Shown: positions 44,965 to 54,163, numbered from the stretch's first letter. The stretch is DNA of 64,000 nt from an uncultured Lachnospiraceae bacterium (GCA_900316665.1 ONDV01000017.1:1-64000); one strand, 5' to 3'. Notes: generated from the sequence alone by a model not told the origin. Program-made: numbers and translations.

Positions 44965-44993
44965 AAGATAACACCTGTCATATGTCTTGTCAA
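44965..44993 (-). promoter_or_regulatory. Promoter of lon
   Basis: Minus strand TTGACA (44988-44993) and TATCTT (44965-44970), 17 nt apart, with the CIRCE operator immediately downstream. An overlapping TATAAT further on is an alternative -10 box. It lies 11 nt after the preceding stop codon. Confidence 0.6.
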
Positions 44994-45004
44994 GCAGGGC
45001 ATCT

Positions 45005-46825
45005 TTATAGGAGTTTTCGTATCTTTCTTACTATTTTTTCCATCATGCCGACACGTCCGAATGGTGTCATAAGGTAAATTCCGTCTGTGAAAGAAAGCAT
45101 TTTTCCGGCAATGGACAAAGAATAATCAATGCCCAGCTGCTCTCCCTCCTCACGGTTTTTACCATGATATGATGATATCATATCTTCGGGTATATGAATG
45201 CCTGATATTTCATCCTCCATAAATCTGCCGTTCTTCTCGGATACGACAGGGATGATCCCTCCCAGGATCCTGACATCGGGAGGAAGGGTCTTCCTTGCCA
45301 TGAAAAGATTTGAAAGGGCGTTTTCAGACATGGCCGGCTGGGTCAGAAAACCTTCAGCTCCGCATTTCACTTTTTCCTGTGCTCTCTTAAGTTCGATGTC
45401 AAAATTTGCGGCATTTACATTTAAAGCCGCGAAAATCATTGTCGGCTCAGGAAAGATTTCATTATTAAGCGATCTAATATATGCTATCAGTTTCTTGGAA
45501 TTAAACTGATATACCTTTTTCACCTCATCACGCTCAGCTGACGGTATGGGATCGCCCGTCACCGCGAGTATATTTTTTATATCCATCGCCTGGGCTCCGA
45601 GAAGGAGAGCCTTTGTGGCATTAATATTTCTGTCCCGGCAGGTCATATGAGGGATCACATCGAGATCAAGCTCCTTTTTTACGAGACATGCGAGAAGAGT
45701 GGAATCCATCCTCGGTCTCGCTATGGGGCAATCGGCAATAGTGATAGCGTCTGCTCCGGCATCCTTTAAAATTGAAGCTCCTGACATAAAGCGTGATATA
45801 TCCGTATTCTTTGGCGAGTCGAGTTCTACCGCTATTATCTTCTCACCATTCTGAAGTTTATTTCTGATGCGGTTGCTGCTGTCATGAGAAACAGGTTTGA
45901 CTTGAACATAAATATTTTTCTTTTCTCTCATCGAAGGGATAATATATTCCTTCGGCGTTATTCTTATCCCTGACAAAACCTCCGTAAGATTTTTTATATA
46001 TTCCGGATCGGTACCGCAGCAGCCGCCCAGTATCCTTACACCGGCTTCCGCGAGAGTTTTCATGTCAGCCTTGAAGCTCTCAATGTTTCCTTCGAATATA
46101 CTTCTGAATCCGCGGACCACAGGATATCCGGCATTTGGCATGGCGGATGAATAAAAGAGATCTTCTATTCCTGATTTAAGAAGCAGCTTTGACATATGAT
46201 TTGAATTGGAGACACAATTCAGTCCCGCAATGTCAAACAGTCCGGAATCATATATCTCATTTAATAATGACCTGTAGAACTGACCGTCTCTTGTATAACC
46301 GTCAGGCATGACGCCAAAGGATACCATGAGAAAGGCATCAGGCCTCCTTGACCTTATATATCTGGCGCAATCCATTAAACCGTCAGTTCCTGACATGGTC
46401 TCAAAAATAAAATTCTTCGCCCCGGATTTCAGAAAAATATCAGCGGTCTTAATATAAGCATCTCCGGCTCCGTCAGCTGATGTTCCCCGGACAGGTCCGA
46501 TATCAGCCAGAATAAAAGCCTCTTTCCCTGATTCCAGGATGGCATTTTCTGCGGCATTATATCCTGCTCTTATTATATCCGGAGCTTTCTTATCTCCATT
46601 CAAGATCAGCTGAGTGGCGCCGAAGGTATTGGTCCTTATTGCCACGGCGCCGGCATCCAGATATTCCTTATGAATTTTCTCAACTCTGTCGGGGAAGGAA
46701 ATATTTGCTGTCTCTGAAAGAGATACGTCCTCATGATATTTTGATGAATAATATGTCCCGAAAGCGCCGTCAAATATCAGAAAGCGGTCTTTTATGTATT
46801 CTCTTATGTCCAATTCTTTCTCCAA
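45005..46825 (-). CDS. Homocysteine methyltransferase / methylenetetrahydrofolate reductase fusion
   Basis: A 606-residue two-domain protein: residues 1-290 form a homocysteine S-methyltransferase barrel with the zinc motif GGCCGTDPEYI, and residues 320-606 a methylenetetrahydrofolate reductase (MetF) domain with AVELDSPKNTD and ITIADCP, ending in GGIIPVVSEKN and DGIYLMTPFGRV. It makes methyltetrahydrofolate for methionine synthesis and may itself methylate homocysteine, as in YitJ of Bacillus. It starts 4 nt after metH. Confidence 0.93.
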   Translation of the reverse strand: MEKELDIREYIKDRFLIFDGAFGTYYSSKYHEDVSLSETANISFPDRVEKIHKEYLDAGAVAIRTNTFGATQLILNGDKKAPDIIRAGYNAAENAILESGKEAFILADIGPVRGTSADGAGDAYIKTADIFLKSGAKNFIFETMSGTDGLMDCARYIRSRRPDAFLMVSFGVMPDGYTRDGQFYRSLLNEIYDSGLFDIAGLNCVSNSNHMSKLLLKSGIEDLFYSSAMPNAGYPVVRGFRSIFEGNIESFKADMKTLAEAGVRILGGCCGTDPEYIKNLTEVLSGIRITPKEYIIPSMREKKNIYVQVKPVSHDSSNRIRNKLQNGEKIIAVELDSPKNTDISRFMSGASILKDAGADAITIADCPIARPRMDSTLLACLVKKELDLDVIPHMTCRDRNINATKALLLGAQAMDIKNILAVTGDPIPSAERDEVKKVYQFNSKKLIAYIRSLNNEIFPEPTMIFAALNVNAANFDIELKRAQEKVKCGAEGFLTQPAMSENALSNLFMARKTLPPDVRILGGIIPVVSEKNGRFMEDEISGIHIPEDMISSYHGKNREEGEQLGIDYSLSIAGKMLSFTDGIYLMTPFGRVGMMEKIVRKIRKLL

Positions 46826-46829
46826 AATC

Positions 46830-49286
46830 TCATCCCAGCACTTCTCTTGCGATCCTTACGCTGTCTCTTGCGTCGTTGCAATAAAAATCAGCTCCAATTT
46901 CATCAGCATATTCAGGAGTTACCACTGCGCCTCCGACCATGATACGAGTCTCCGGCGACACTGCCTTCACTGCGTCTATTGTATCTTTCATGGCAGGCAA
47001 GGTCGTAGTCATAAGAGCGGACAGTCCCACCAGTCTGCATCCTGTCTCCTTCACGGCATCAACTACCTTTTCCACCGGTACGTCCTTGCCGAGATCTATC
47101 ATATGATATCCGTAATTTTCAAGGACGACCTTTACTATATTCTTTCCTATGTCATGGATGTCGCCCTTTACGGTGCAGATGATAATGGTACCCTTTGAGA
47201 CATCAGTCGAACCGCCGCTTTTTGCCCTGATCCTGTCTCTTATCATATCGAAAGCTGCTGTAGCGGCATTTGCTGAACTTATGAGCTGGGGAAGAAAGAG
47301 GATCCCTTTTTCGTATTGTTCACCTACTTTATCAAGGGCAGGAATGAGTTCACGGTCGATCACCTCTTCCTCGGTCATGGTAGAAAGCGCCTCTTCAGCA
47401 AGGGCTCTTGTCTCATCCTTCAGTCCTTTAAGAACTGCGTGCTCAATGGTCATGCTGCCGTCTTCGGTCTTTTTGTCAGATGATGATGCCGCGCTTACCG
47501 TCACGGTCTTTTCTTCGGTCCTTCCGGCAAAGCGTTCTATGTAGGATTCGCAGTTTTTGTCCTCTCCGGACAGGACCCTGAATGATGCGACAGCATCCAT
47601 GATCTCAAGCTGATTCGGGTTTATTATTGGAAAATCAAGTCCCATCGCCATCGCCTGAGTGAGGAAGCTCTCGGTGATATGCTTTCTCGCAGGAAGTCCG
47701 AATGAAATATTTGATACGCCGAGAGCTGCATGGGTGTGGTAGTTCTCGGTAATATAACGCATGGCATGAAGAGTCTCCACAGCCTGATCCTGCTGAGCCG
47801 ACACTGTAAGAGTCAGGCAGTCCATCAGGAGGTCATAAGCCTCTATACCGGCCTCATGGCATCTCTTTAATACATGCTCCGCCTTTTCGACACGACCTTT
47901 ACTGTCTTTTGGTATGCCGCTCTCATCCAGACAGAGGACTACTGCTGCCGCGCCGTACTTTTTTATTATTGGAAGCATGGTATCAAGCGTCTCATCGTCA
48001 GCATTTATGGAATTTACAATAGCCCGTCCCGGATAAATGCGAAGAGCCGCCTCGACGGTCTCGGGATCTCTCGAATCGATCTGGAGAGGAAGTGATACCA
48101 CACCGAGGAGAGCTCTTAATACCTCGATCATCAGAGCCTTCTCGTCGCAGCCGGGCACGCCGACATTTACATCCAGTACATCAGCCCCGGCCTCTTCTTC
48201 CTGAAGAGCGATCTTACACACATAACCCATATCGTGCTCAATAAGAGCCTTCTGGAATTTTTTCTTTCCGGTCGGGTTCAGGCGCTCGCCTATGACTCTT
48301 ACTCCGCCATATTCGCATACATTGGTGGCAGAGCAGATACCCCGCCTGATCTCAGTTTTTCTCCTGTCAGGATCCCAATCAGATACGGCATTACGGAGCT
48401 TATTTATATAAGACGGATCCGTACCGCAGCAGCCACCGAGAAAGGCCGGAGCCAGCGACTTATAAGATCCCATCTGATCAGTAAATCCCTCAGCCTTAAG
48501 AGCATACTCACCGGTCTTTGGATCAGGAAGCCCGGCATTCGGCTTTACTATAATGGGAAGGCTTGTCCACTCCTCCATCTCCTCAATGAGAGGCCTTATC
48601 TCATCAGGTCCTAAAGAGCAGTTTATACCAATGGCGTCAGCGCCGAGACCTTCCATGGTCATTGCAAATGAAGGAATGAGAGTGCCGGTAAATGTCCTGC
48701 CCGTGCTCTCGAAAGTCATCGTGACAAGCACGGGAAGATCTGAGTGCTCCTTTGCCGCAAGAACAGCAGCCCTGGCATCCGAAAGATCAGTAAAAGTCTC
48801 TATTACGATAAGATCCGCACCATATTTCACTCCGGCATCTATCTCTTCTGCGTATGCGCTGTAAGCCTCTTCAAAAGTTACAGTTCCGAGCGGCTCTAAA
48901 AGCTCTCCTATGGGTCCTATGTCAAGAGCTATGGCATGGCGTCTGCCCAAATCTGTAAGCCGCTTTGCAAGTCCCGGAAAAATATTAAAATCCGGCATGT
49001 CTCCCGGATTTTTACTTTCAAATTCTGACACAGCGTCAAGCGATGCTGAGACAGCAGCTTTGACCGCCTCGTCAACCGACACATCACAGCCTTTAAGTTT
49101 TCTTTTATTGGCTCCGAATGTATTCGTATATAAAATATCCGAGCCGGATCTCAAATATTCCGTCTCTATTTTTCTTACCACGTCAGGATGGCTTATTCCA
49201 AAAACCTCAGGATGCTCGCCCGGAGCCAGTCCCGCGGCCTGAAGCATGGTGCCTGTGGCTCCGTCTAAAATCAATGGTCTTGACAT
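46830..49286 (-). CDS. metH: Cobalamin-dependent methionine synthase without activation domain
   Basis: An 818-residue MetH. It has the homocysteine domain (1-300, with GINCSLGPDEI and GGCCGTDPSY), the pterin domain (330-600), the B12 cap, and the B12-binding domain with DIHDIGKNIV, in which the His is the lower cobalt ligand, and GGAVVTPEYA. The C-terminal reactivation domain is absent and is replaced by the next upstream gene. The whole cluster can turn homocysteine to methionine. Confidence 0.96.
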   Translation of the reverse strand: MSRPLILDGATGTMLQAAGLAPGEHPEVFGISHPDVVRKIETEYLRSGSDILYTNTFGANKRKLKGCDVSVDEAVKAAVSASLDAVSEFESKNPGDMPDFNIFPGLAKRLTDLGRRHAIALDIGPIGELLEPLGTVTFEEAYSAYAEEIDAGVKYGADLIVIETFTDLSDARAAVLAAKEHSDLPVLVTMTFESTGRTFTGTLIPSFAMTMEGLGADAIGINCSLGPDEIRPLIEEMEEWTSLPIIVKPNAGLPDPKTGEYALKAEGFTDQMGSYKSLAPAFLGGCCGTDPSYINKLRNAVSDWDPDRRKTEIRRGICSATNVCEYGGVRVIGERLNPTGKKKFQKALIEHDMGYVCKIALQEEEAGADVLDVNVGVPGCDEKALMIEVLRALLGVVSLPLQIDSRDPETVEAALRIYPGRAIVNSINADDETLDTMLPIIKKYGAAAVVLCLDESGIPKDSKGRVEKAEHVLKRCHEAGIEAYDLLMDCLTLTVSAQQDQAVETLHAMRYITENYHTHAALGVSNISFGLPARKHITESFLTQAMAMGLDFPIINPNQLEIMDAVASFRVLSGEDKNCESYIERFAGRTEEKTVTVSAASSSDKKTEDGSMTIEHAVLKGLKDETRALAEEALSTMTEEEVIDRELIPALDKVGEQYEKGILFLPQLISSANAATAAFDMIRDRIRAKSGGSTDVSKGTIIICTVKGDIHDIGKNIVKVVLENYGYHMIDLGKDVPVEKVVDAVKETGCRLVGLSALMTTTLPAMKDTIDAVKAVSPETRIMVGGAVVTPEYADEIGADFYCNDARDSVRIAREVLG

Positions 49287-49307
49287 ATTATTTCTCTTTC
49301 TATAAAC

Positions 49308-50039
49308 TCACTCGCTGCAGAAGAATCCCATCTGTCTGAATCGGCATGCGCCCTTCAGATTACAGCTTGCGCAGGACCTCTCATGCTTTTTCACTTCATG
49401 AGACGCAATGCCCAGCACCGCCGTCACGGACTTTCTCGGAGACATCAGATAATCGGAAGATACCGTGATCCCGACTCTTCTCATTTCAAGAATTTGAGAA
49501 AACTTTTCCTGCGCCATTAGAGGAAGGTCTCCGTAGCCCGGAGAAAAACGGCTTGTCAGAAATTTTCCTTCGGACAGAAGCTCTCGTCTCATATAAGCTT
49601 CAGCTGTGTCGCATACTGCCTCAATAAGTACGGAACCTGCGGAATCGACTATCACAGACTTAAGCGGATCGGAAAGAGACAGCTGACGTGTGATGATATC
49701 CTGCTTCATTCCAATCGTGGCCGCGAGAAGGACCGCCTCGCTGCAGCCTGAAAGATGCCGTCTTATATCGGATCCTTCAAGAAAAGAAAGTTCGTCCGGC
49801 AGAACTGCCGGAGGATAAGTCCCGTCCTGATCCTTATTAAGGTGACTCTCATCCTGTCCCAGAGGAAATATCTTTATCAATATTCTTGGATCAGCCGCAC
49901 CATTCACAAGATCCATACACTCATTAAATGAACTTGTAAGATCATCTGTCATTTCCTGTCCGCGATAGCCGAGATATCTCAAGACCTCACTTCTGTCAGC
50001 GTCGGTAAGCTTTACTTTTGAGACGTCAATATTATTCAT
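49308..50039 (-). CDS. Methionine synthase activation domain protein (Met_synt_B12)
   Basis: A 243-residue stand-alone relative of the MetH C-terminal domain that binds S-adenosylmethionine and helps reductive methylation of oxidised cobalamin. The core has RFSPGYGDLPL and GITVSSDYLMSPRKSVTAVLGI. A C-terminal Cys cluster (CASCNLKGACRF and a final FFCSE) is added, which could hold metal or an iron-sulfur centre; that is inference. The first 8 nt overlap the phosphoesterase gene; metH is 21 nt downstream. Confidence 0.9.
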   Translation of the reverse strand: MNNIDVSKVKLTDADRSEVLRYLGYRGQEMTDDLTSSFNECMDLVNGAADPRILIKIFPLGQDESHLNKDQDGTYPPAVLPDELSFLEGSDIRRHLSGCSEAVLLAATIGMKQDIITRQLSLSDPLKSVIVDSAGSVLIEAVCDTAEAYMRRELLSEGKFLTSRFSPGYGDLPLMAQEKFSQILEMRRVGITVSSDYLMSPRKSVTAVLGIASHEVKKHERSCASCNLKGACRFRQMGFFCSE

Positions 50040-50718
50040 ATCTTTTATGCCTCTTCATCAGAATGCTCACGTAAAGATCATAAAGCGCCGATCCTGTCTT
50101 CCCATAGACCGGATGCTCGTCATCAGCTATATCCAGATAATAACTGCCGCAGGCGTTTATTATCCTGCATCCGCTCGGATGGTCAAGAGTCCTTTTATAT
50201 GTCCTGCCGTATTCCTTATGAATATGGCCATGAACCATGTATTTGGGTTTCCAGTCGAAGAGGAGCTTATTGAAGCACTCAAATCCCATGTGGGGAATAT
50301 CGTCACTGTCCCCGTAGCCTCTTGCCGGCGCGTGAGTCACCAAAATATCAAAGCCGGCCTTCAGAGTCAGCTGCCTCTTCATTTTGGAAATGCGCTTCTT
50401 CATCATATCTTCGGTAAACATATCAGGTCCGTCATGATATTTCATGCAGCCGCCAAGCCCCAGGATCCGAAGACCTTTATAATCATAAACCTTGTCATCA
50501 ATGTCTATGCAGCCCTGCGGCGGTTTCTCATAATATCTGCCGTCATGATTTCCCCTTACATATAGAAGCGGGATATTTGCCATTGTGACTATATACTCAA
50601 GATAATAGGCAGGCAGATCTCCGCAGGATATAATAAGGTCAACTCCCTTCAGCTTTTCCCTGTCATAAAAATCATAAAGCGATTTCTCGACCTCATCAGC
50701 GAGAAATAAAATTCTCAT
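50032..50718 (-). CDS. Metallophosphoesterase
   Basis: A 228-residue calcineurin-like phosphoesterase with a two-metal site: DLIISCGDLPAYYL, YVRGNHDGRY (GNHD), VTHAPARGYGD and HGHIHKEYGR. It starts with RILFLADEVE in place of the common DxH motif, so one metal ligand is changed. Substrate unknown. Its start codon overlaps the stop of the ParB-like/BMP gene. Confidence 0.88.
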   Translation of the reverse strand: MRILFLADEVEKSLYDFYDREKLKGVDLIISCGDLPAYYLEYIVTMANIPLLYVRGNHDGRYYEKPPQGCIDIDDKVYDYKGLRILGLGGCMKYHDGPDMFTEDMMKKRISKMKRQLTLKAGFDILVTHAPARGYGDSDDIPHMGFECFNKLLFDWKPKYMVHGHIHKEYGRTYKRTLDHPSGCRIINACGSYYLDIADDEHPVYGKTGSALYDLYVSILMKRHKRYE

Positions 50719-52661
50719 TAATTATTCTCCGTTCCCAGTATTCCGCTGACCCTTACAGTCTCCACTCCTGCTTCAGTCAGTTCGTCAAGACGCGGCAGCG
50801 AGCCGATCACATTGTCATTAAGCCAATCCATTGTAATTATATCTCTGGAATCAAGCAGTCCCGAATAATAACCTTTCAGAGTCTTTCCGCTCTGATCATG
50901 GATCTCTCCGGAAAAAGGATTAAGAGTATCTTTGACCGTAGCGTTTCTGAGGCTCTGAACCAGCTTGTATGAGTAATAAGGGAGATGCTCGGAAAGTATC
51001 ACATCTATGACCCCTGCCGACATACCCCACCAGTAATTCACGGCCACGTCATCAGGCGATTCTTCCCATCTGCCTTCCAGAACAGACCTTATTATAAGCT
51101 CGTAATACTTGCCCCAGTTCCATACCGGTGTCGCCAGATTAGCTATAGAGCCGTCCTGATTTATCCGGAAAAGTCCGTATTCCCTTGACGCCGAATCGGG
51201 TTTAATAAAATCCTGACCGGATATGACAGAAACTCCGGCTTTTTTCATATCATCGTGCCAGTCTCTGTCTTTCATGGAAGACCAGGACAGGTGCACCTTT
51301 ACATCCGGATTTATCATGGCAGCCCCGATGGCAAAAGCATTTATTTCAGCAACAGTGCCGTAAATCGGATAATCCGCCACGTATCCTACATCCATCCCTT
51401 TAGAAAGCGAAGCAGCAAGAGCACCCATAAGAGCCTTGGCCTCATACATTCTGCCGTAATAAGTCCTGACCTTCGGATGTGAGAGATTGATGGAGCAATT
51501 CAAAAAATGGACCTTGGGGTAATGGATAGCGCTTCTCAAGGTCTCCTCCATCTGCTTCGGAGAGATCGTAAAAATCATCTCATTACCGTCAGCACAGGCG
51601 CTGTCAATAGCTTCCCTGAGCTTCTCGTCAGATGAACAGTCATCATATTTTACCGTTTCTACCTGACCGCTGAATATACTGTCAAGAGCGCTCCTGCCAA
51701 GTTCATGCCCATATATCCATGAAGAATTGGAAGCCGGTCTCTCATAGCAGAAAGCACACTTTAAGGGATGGGACGCCGAATACTGGGGACCGAAAAGAGT
51801 CTTCATGATTCCGCCGGAAGGCTGCTGTGACGTGCCGGGAGCCTCTTCGTCCGGATCCTTCACAAGCGCTATCTGGTCATCTCCCTGCTGTATCATGATT
51901 TCTGACCAGATCTTATCGATCCGCTTGGATAAAAGCGTCCTCGATATGCCCTGCATATGCTCGATTCCGTATATAGTCAGATAGGTAAGAAATGCATCAC
52001 TTGACGAGATACTTATCCTGCCCTCGGCCTTGCCCACATACATCTTTTCGAAGAGCTGAAAGCTGCCCTTGAGTTTCTCCACAAGTTCGATCGGCCATGG
52101 TTTTCCAAGCTCAAGGGAAAATACGTCAGCCATCTTCTGATATCCGCCGGGATAACTCAGATCTATCTCGTAAAGAGACGTGCTCTCATAGAACTGCAGG
52201 AATTCCGAGTAGACTCTCATGCTCTCGTCTTCCATGTTCGAAGGCATGATCCTCGTGACGTTGCCGAGTATCGAATAGCTGTCCACAAATTTAGATACGG
52301 AAACACGCTTGTTCCCCTCCTGGACATAGAATCTGTGGAGATATTCATATACCTTTATCGGATCTCTTATGCCCTCGACTATCTGTGAATCATAAAGAGC
52401 CGACCACTTATTGGCAAATTCTGAATTCGGCTCAAGAATCGGCATAAAATTTGTGGCAAAGGCCTGCTGGCGGCCGGAGGTCCTGGTTCCCGTTATCATG
52501 GAAAGCGGGATCTCGACAAGCCCGACAGGCACCTCAGTCAGCTTGTTTACATGATCAACCAGAAATTCAAGAGATGGAATATAGGGATATCTTCCTGACG
52601 AGACATCCTTCCTGTATTGCTTCTGTCCGAGCTTTCTTGCTTTTATATAATCATCCTGCAT
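50718..52661 (-). CDS. ParB-like N-terminal domain fused to BMP/PnrA ligand-binding domain
   Basis: A 647-residue protein without signal peptide or lipobox. Residues 45-150 include FANKWSALYDSQIVEGIRDP followed by FYVQEGNKRVSVSK, like the GNRR/GxRR box region of ParB and Srx proteins. Residues 300-645 form a BMP family periplasmic-binding fold (MIFTISPKQMEETL, VGYVADYPIYGTVAEINAFAIGA). BMP domains normally bind nucleosides outside the cell; here the location looks cytoplasmic. It precedes aroF-type and phosphoesterase genes with no ABC transporter nearby. Confidence 0.75.
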   Translation of the reverse strand: MQDDYIKARKLGQKQYRKDVSSGRYPYIPSLEFLVDHVNKLTEVPVGLVEIPLSMITGTRTSGRQQAFATNFMPILEPNSEFANKWSALYDSQIVEGIRDPIKVYEYLHRFYVQEGNKRVSVSKFVDSYSILGNVTRIMPSNMEDESMRVYSEFLQFYESTSLYEIDLSYPGGYQKMADVFSLELGKPWPIELVEKLKGSFQLFEKMYVGKAEGRISISSSDAFLTYLTIYGIEHMQGISRTLLSKRIDKIWSEIMIQQGDDQIALVKDPDEEAPGTSQQPSGGIMKTLFGPQYSASHPLKCAFCYERPASNSSWIYGHELGRSALDSIFSGQVETVKYDDCSSDEKLREAIDSACADGNEMIFTISPKQMEETLRSAIHYPKVHFLNCSINLSHPKVRTYYGRMYEAKALMGALAASLSKGMDVGYVADYPIYGTVAEINAFAIGAAMINPDVKVHLSWSSMKDRDWHDDMKKAGVSVISGQDFIKPDSASREYGLFRINQDGSIANLATPVWNWGKYYELIIRSVLEGRWEESPDDVAVNYWWGMSAGVIDVILSEHLPYYSYKLVQSLRNATVKDTLNPFSGEIHDQSGKTLKGYYSGLLDSRDIITMDWLNDNVIGSLPRLDELTEAGVETVRVSGILGTENN

Positions 52662-52665
52662 AAAA

Positions 52666-53727
52666 TCACCGGCTTTCGCCAGAGAGCATATCAGCGAGAT
52701 CGAAAATCAGTCTTTCTGTCTTTTCCCATCCGAGGCAGGGATCTGTTATGGACTTTCCATAGACACCGTCCTCGATTTTCTGATTTCCATCTTCTATATA
52801 GCTCTCGATCATAAGACCTTTAACTATTCCCTTTATATCTCTTGAGATCTGGCAGCTGTGCATTACATCCTTTGCGATCCTTACCTGCTCCAGATATTTC
52901 TTTCCGGAATTTGCGTGGTTGCAGTCTACTATAATAGCGGGATTCATGAGATCCGGATGCTCTTCATATCCCTCTATCACATTCATAAGATCCTCGTAAT
53001 GGTAGTTGGGATGGCTTCTTCCGAATTTATCGACATATCCTCTCAAAATAGCATGTGTAAGAGGGTTTCCCGTAGTATTTACTTCCCAGCCCCTGTATAT
53101 GAATGTATGAGGATTCTGAGCAGCAACGATGGCGTTCATCATAACAGACAGATCTCCTCCGGTTGGATTTTTCATTCCGGCCGGGATGCCGATACCGCTT
53201 GCCGTCAGACGGTGTTCCTGATTTTCCACTGACCTTGCTCCTATCGCCACATAAGCGAGAAGATCCGACAAATACCTGTGGTTTCCGGGATAAAGCATTT
53301 CCTCAGCGCAAGTAAATCCGGTCTCTTCCACAACTCTTGTGTGCATGTGCCTTATGGCAATCAAACCATCAAGCATATCCTCGGCCTTGGTAGGATCCGG
53401 CTGATGGAGCATCCCCTTGTAGCCAAGACCGGTAGTCCTTGGCTTATTAGTATATACTCTTGGAATAATGAGGATCTCATCAGCTACCTTGTCCTGCACT
53501 TTTCTAAGGCGGGTCATATAATCGAGTACAGCATCCTCGTTGTCGGCTGAGCATGGTCCTATAATAAGAAGAAGCTTATCTGATTTTCCGGTGAAAACAT
53601 CTGCAATTTCACTATCCCTTGCTTCTTTTAAAGCTCTGATCTTCTCACTCAGCGGAAAGCGGTCTTTTATCTCCTGCGGCGTCGGCAGCTTTCTCGCGAA
53701 TTTCATCTGCATATCCATAAAATTCAT
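52666..53727 (-). CDS. DAHP synthase, class I (AroF/G/H type)
   Basis: It condenses phosphoenolpyruvate and erythrose 4-phosphate, the first shikimate step. The 353-residue protein has LLIIGPCSADNEDAV, RVYTNKPRTTGLGYKG, GARSVENQEHR and IVDCNHANSGKK, all family signatures. The ATG at 53718 has a better ribosome binding site distance than that at 53727. A terminator-like hairpin stands 42 nt upstream. It is next to the ParB-like gene by 4 nt. Confidence 0.96.
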   Translation of the reverse strand: MNFMDMQMKFARKLPTPQEIKDRFPLSEKIRALKEARDSEIADVFTGKSDKLLLIIGPCSADNEDAVLDYMTRLRKVQDKVADEILIIPRVYTNKPRTTGLGYKGMLHQPDPTKAEDMLDGLIAIRHMHTRVVEETGFTCAEEMLYPGNHRYLSDLLAYVAIGARSVENQEHRLTASGIGIPAGMKNPTGGDLSVMMNAIVAAQNPHTFIYRGWEVNTTGNPLTHAILRGYVDKFGRSHPNYHYEDLMNVIEGYEEHPDLMNPAIIVDCNHANSGKKYLEQVRIAKDVMHSCQISRDIKGIVKGLMIESYIEDGNQKIEDGVYGKSITDPCLGWEKTERLIFDLADMLSGESR

Positions 53728-53761
53728 GTCCTTTCATAGTCACTTTAACCAATTAACGTGT

Positions 53762-53800
53762 AAAAGAAATCCCGAGACATAGTACTATAAGTCCCGGGAT
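53762..53800 (-). terminator. Terminator-like hairpin upstream of DAHP synthase
   Basis: Minus strand ATCCCGGGAC and GTCTCGGGAT pair over 10 bp (one G-U) around a 12-nt loop, followed by a U-rich run. It ends about 35 nt before the DAHP synthase ATG, so it could be a leader attenuator or the end of transcripts from the genes above. Confidence 0.55.
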
Positions 53801-53830
53801 AATGCAAGGTATGACCGGAAAGATAATTAT

Positions 53831-54128
53831 TTCCCACATCAATAATGAAATCTTCGTTGCAAGGATTCATTCGCTTTTTGCCAAGAGATGTCACAGTGGT
53901 GGCTCACAAGTTGTGTTTTTCTGTTTGCTCGCACGCGCTTTTTAGCAAAAGCGCGCAGAAATGCTTTAAAATAAATTTTGCAGTTGCAAAATATTTCAAG
54001 GAAGCATTTCTGCTTGAACGTTTGTCAACCGAGCCGCAGCTAGCGTGCTCGCTCACAACGAAAAACACAATGCTCGCCACCATCTGTGCATCTCATGGCT
54101 TCAATGAATCCTTGCAACGAAGATGATC
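53831..54128. repeat. Palindromic intergenic repeat, copy C (complete, nested inverted repeats)
   Basis: Two arms of about 90 nt (53831-53946 and about 54037-54128) are imperfect inverted copies: both carry TTGCAAGGATTCATT, the GAGATG, GTGGC and GTGTTTTTC blocks. Inside them lie CAGAAATGCTT (53956-53966) with its inverted copy AAGCATTTCTG (54002-54012), and inside these ATTTTGCA-GT-TGCAAAAT (53975-53992). The left end carries the TTCCCACAT tail. It sits between the DAHP synthase leader and the gene at 54164. One open frame of 93 codons runs through it and is not considered real. Confidence 0.87.
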
Positions 54129-54130
54129 AA

Positions 54131-54155
54131 TGTAACATCACTTCGTGATGTTACA
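54131..54155. terminator. Perfect hairpin after the gene at 54164
   Basis: TGTAACATCAC-TTC-GTGATGTTACA is a perfect 11-bp inverted repeat with a three-base loop, 8 nt after the stop codon. It has no strong U-run on either side, so terminator function is uncertain. It resembles the tandem hairpins at 27076-27125 in form. Confidence 0.5.
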
Positions 54156-54163
54156 TTAAATAA

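Noticed and set aside
45005-50039. SAM or cobalamin riboswitch for the methionine genes
   Set aside because: Gaps between these genes are too short and none of the expected conserved boxes was seen; the leader may be further upstream, but nothing was found there.
53845-54126. 93-codon plus-strand frame in repeat copy C
   Set aside because: It is made by the repeat itself, has no ribosome binding site and no equivalent in the other copies.
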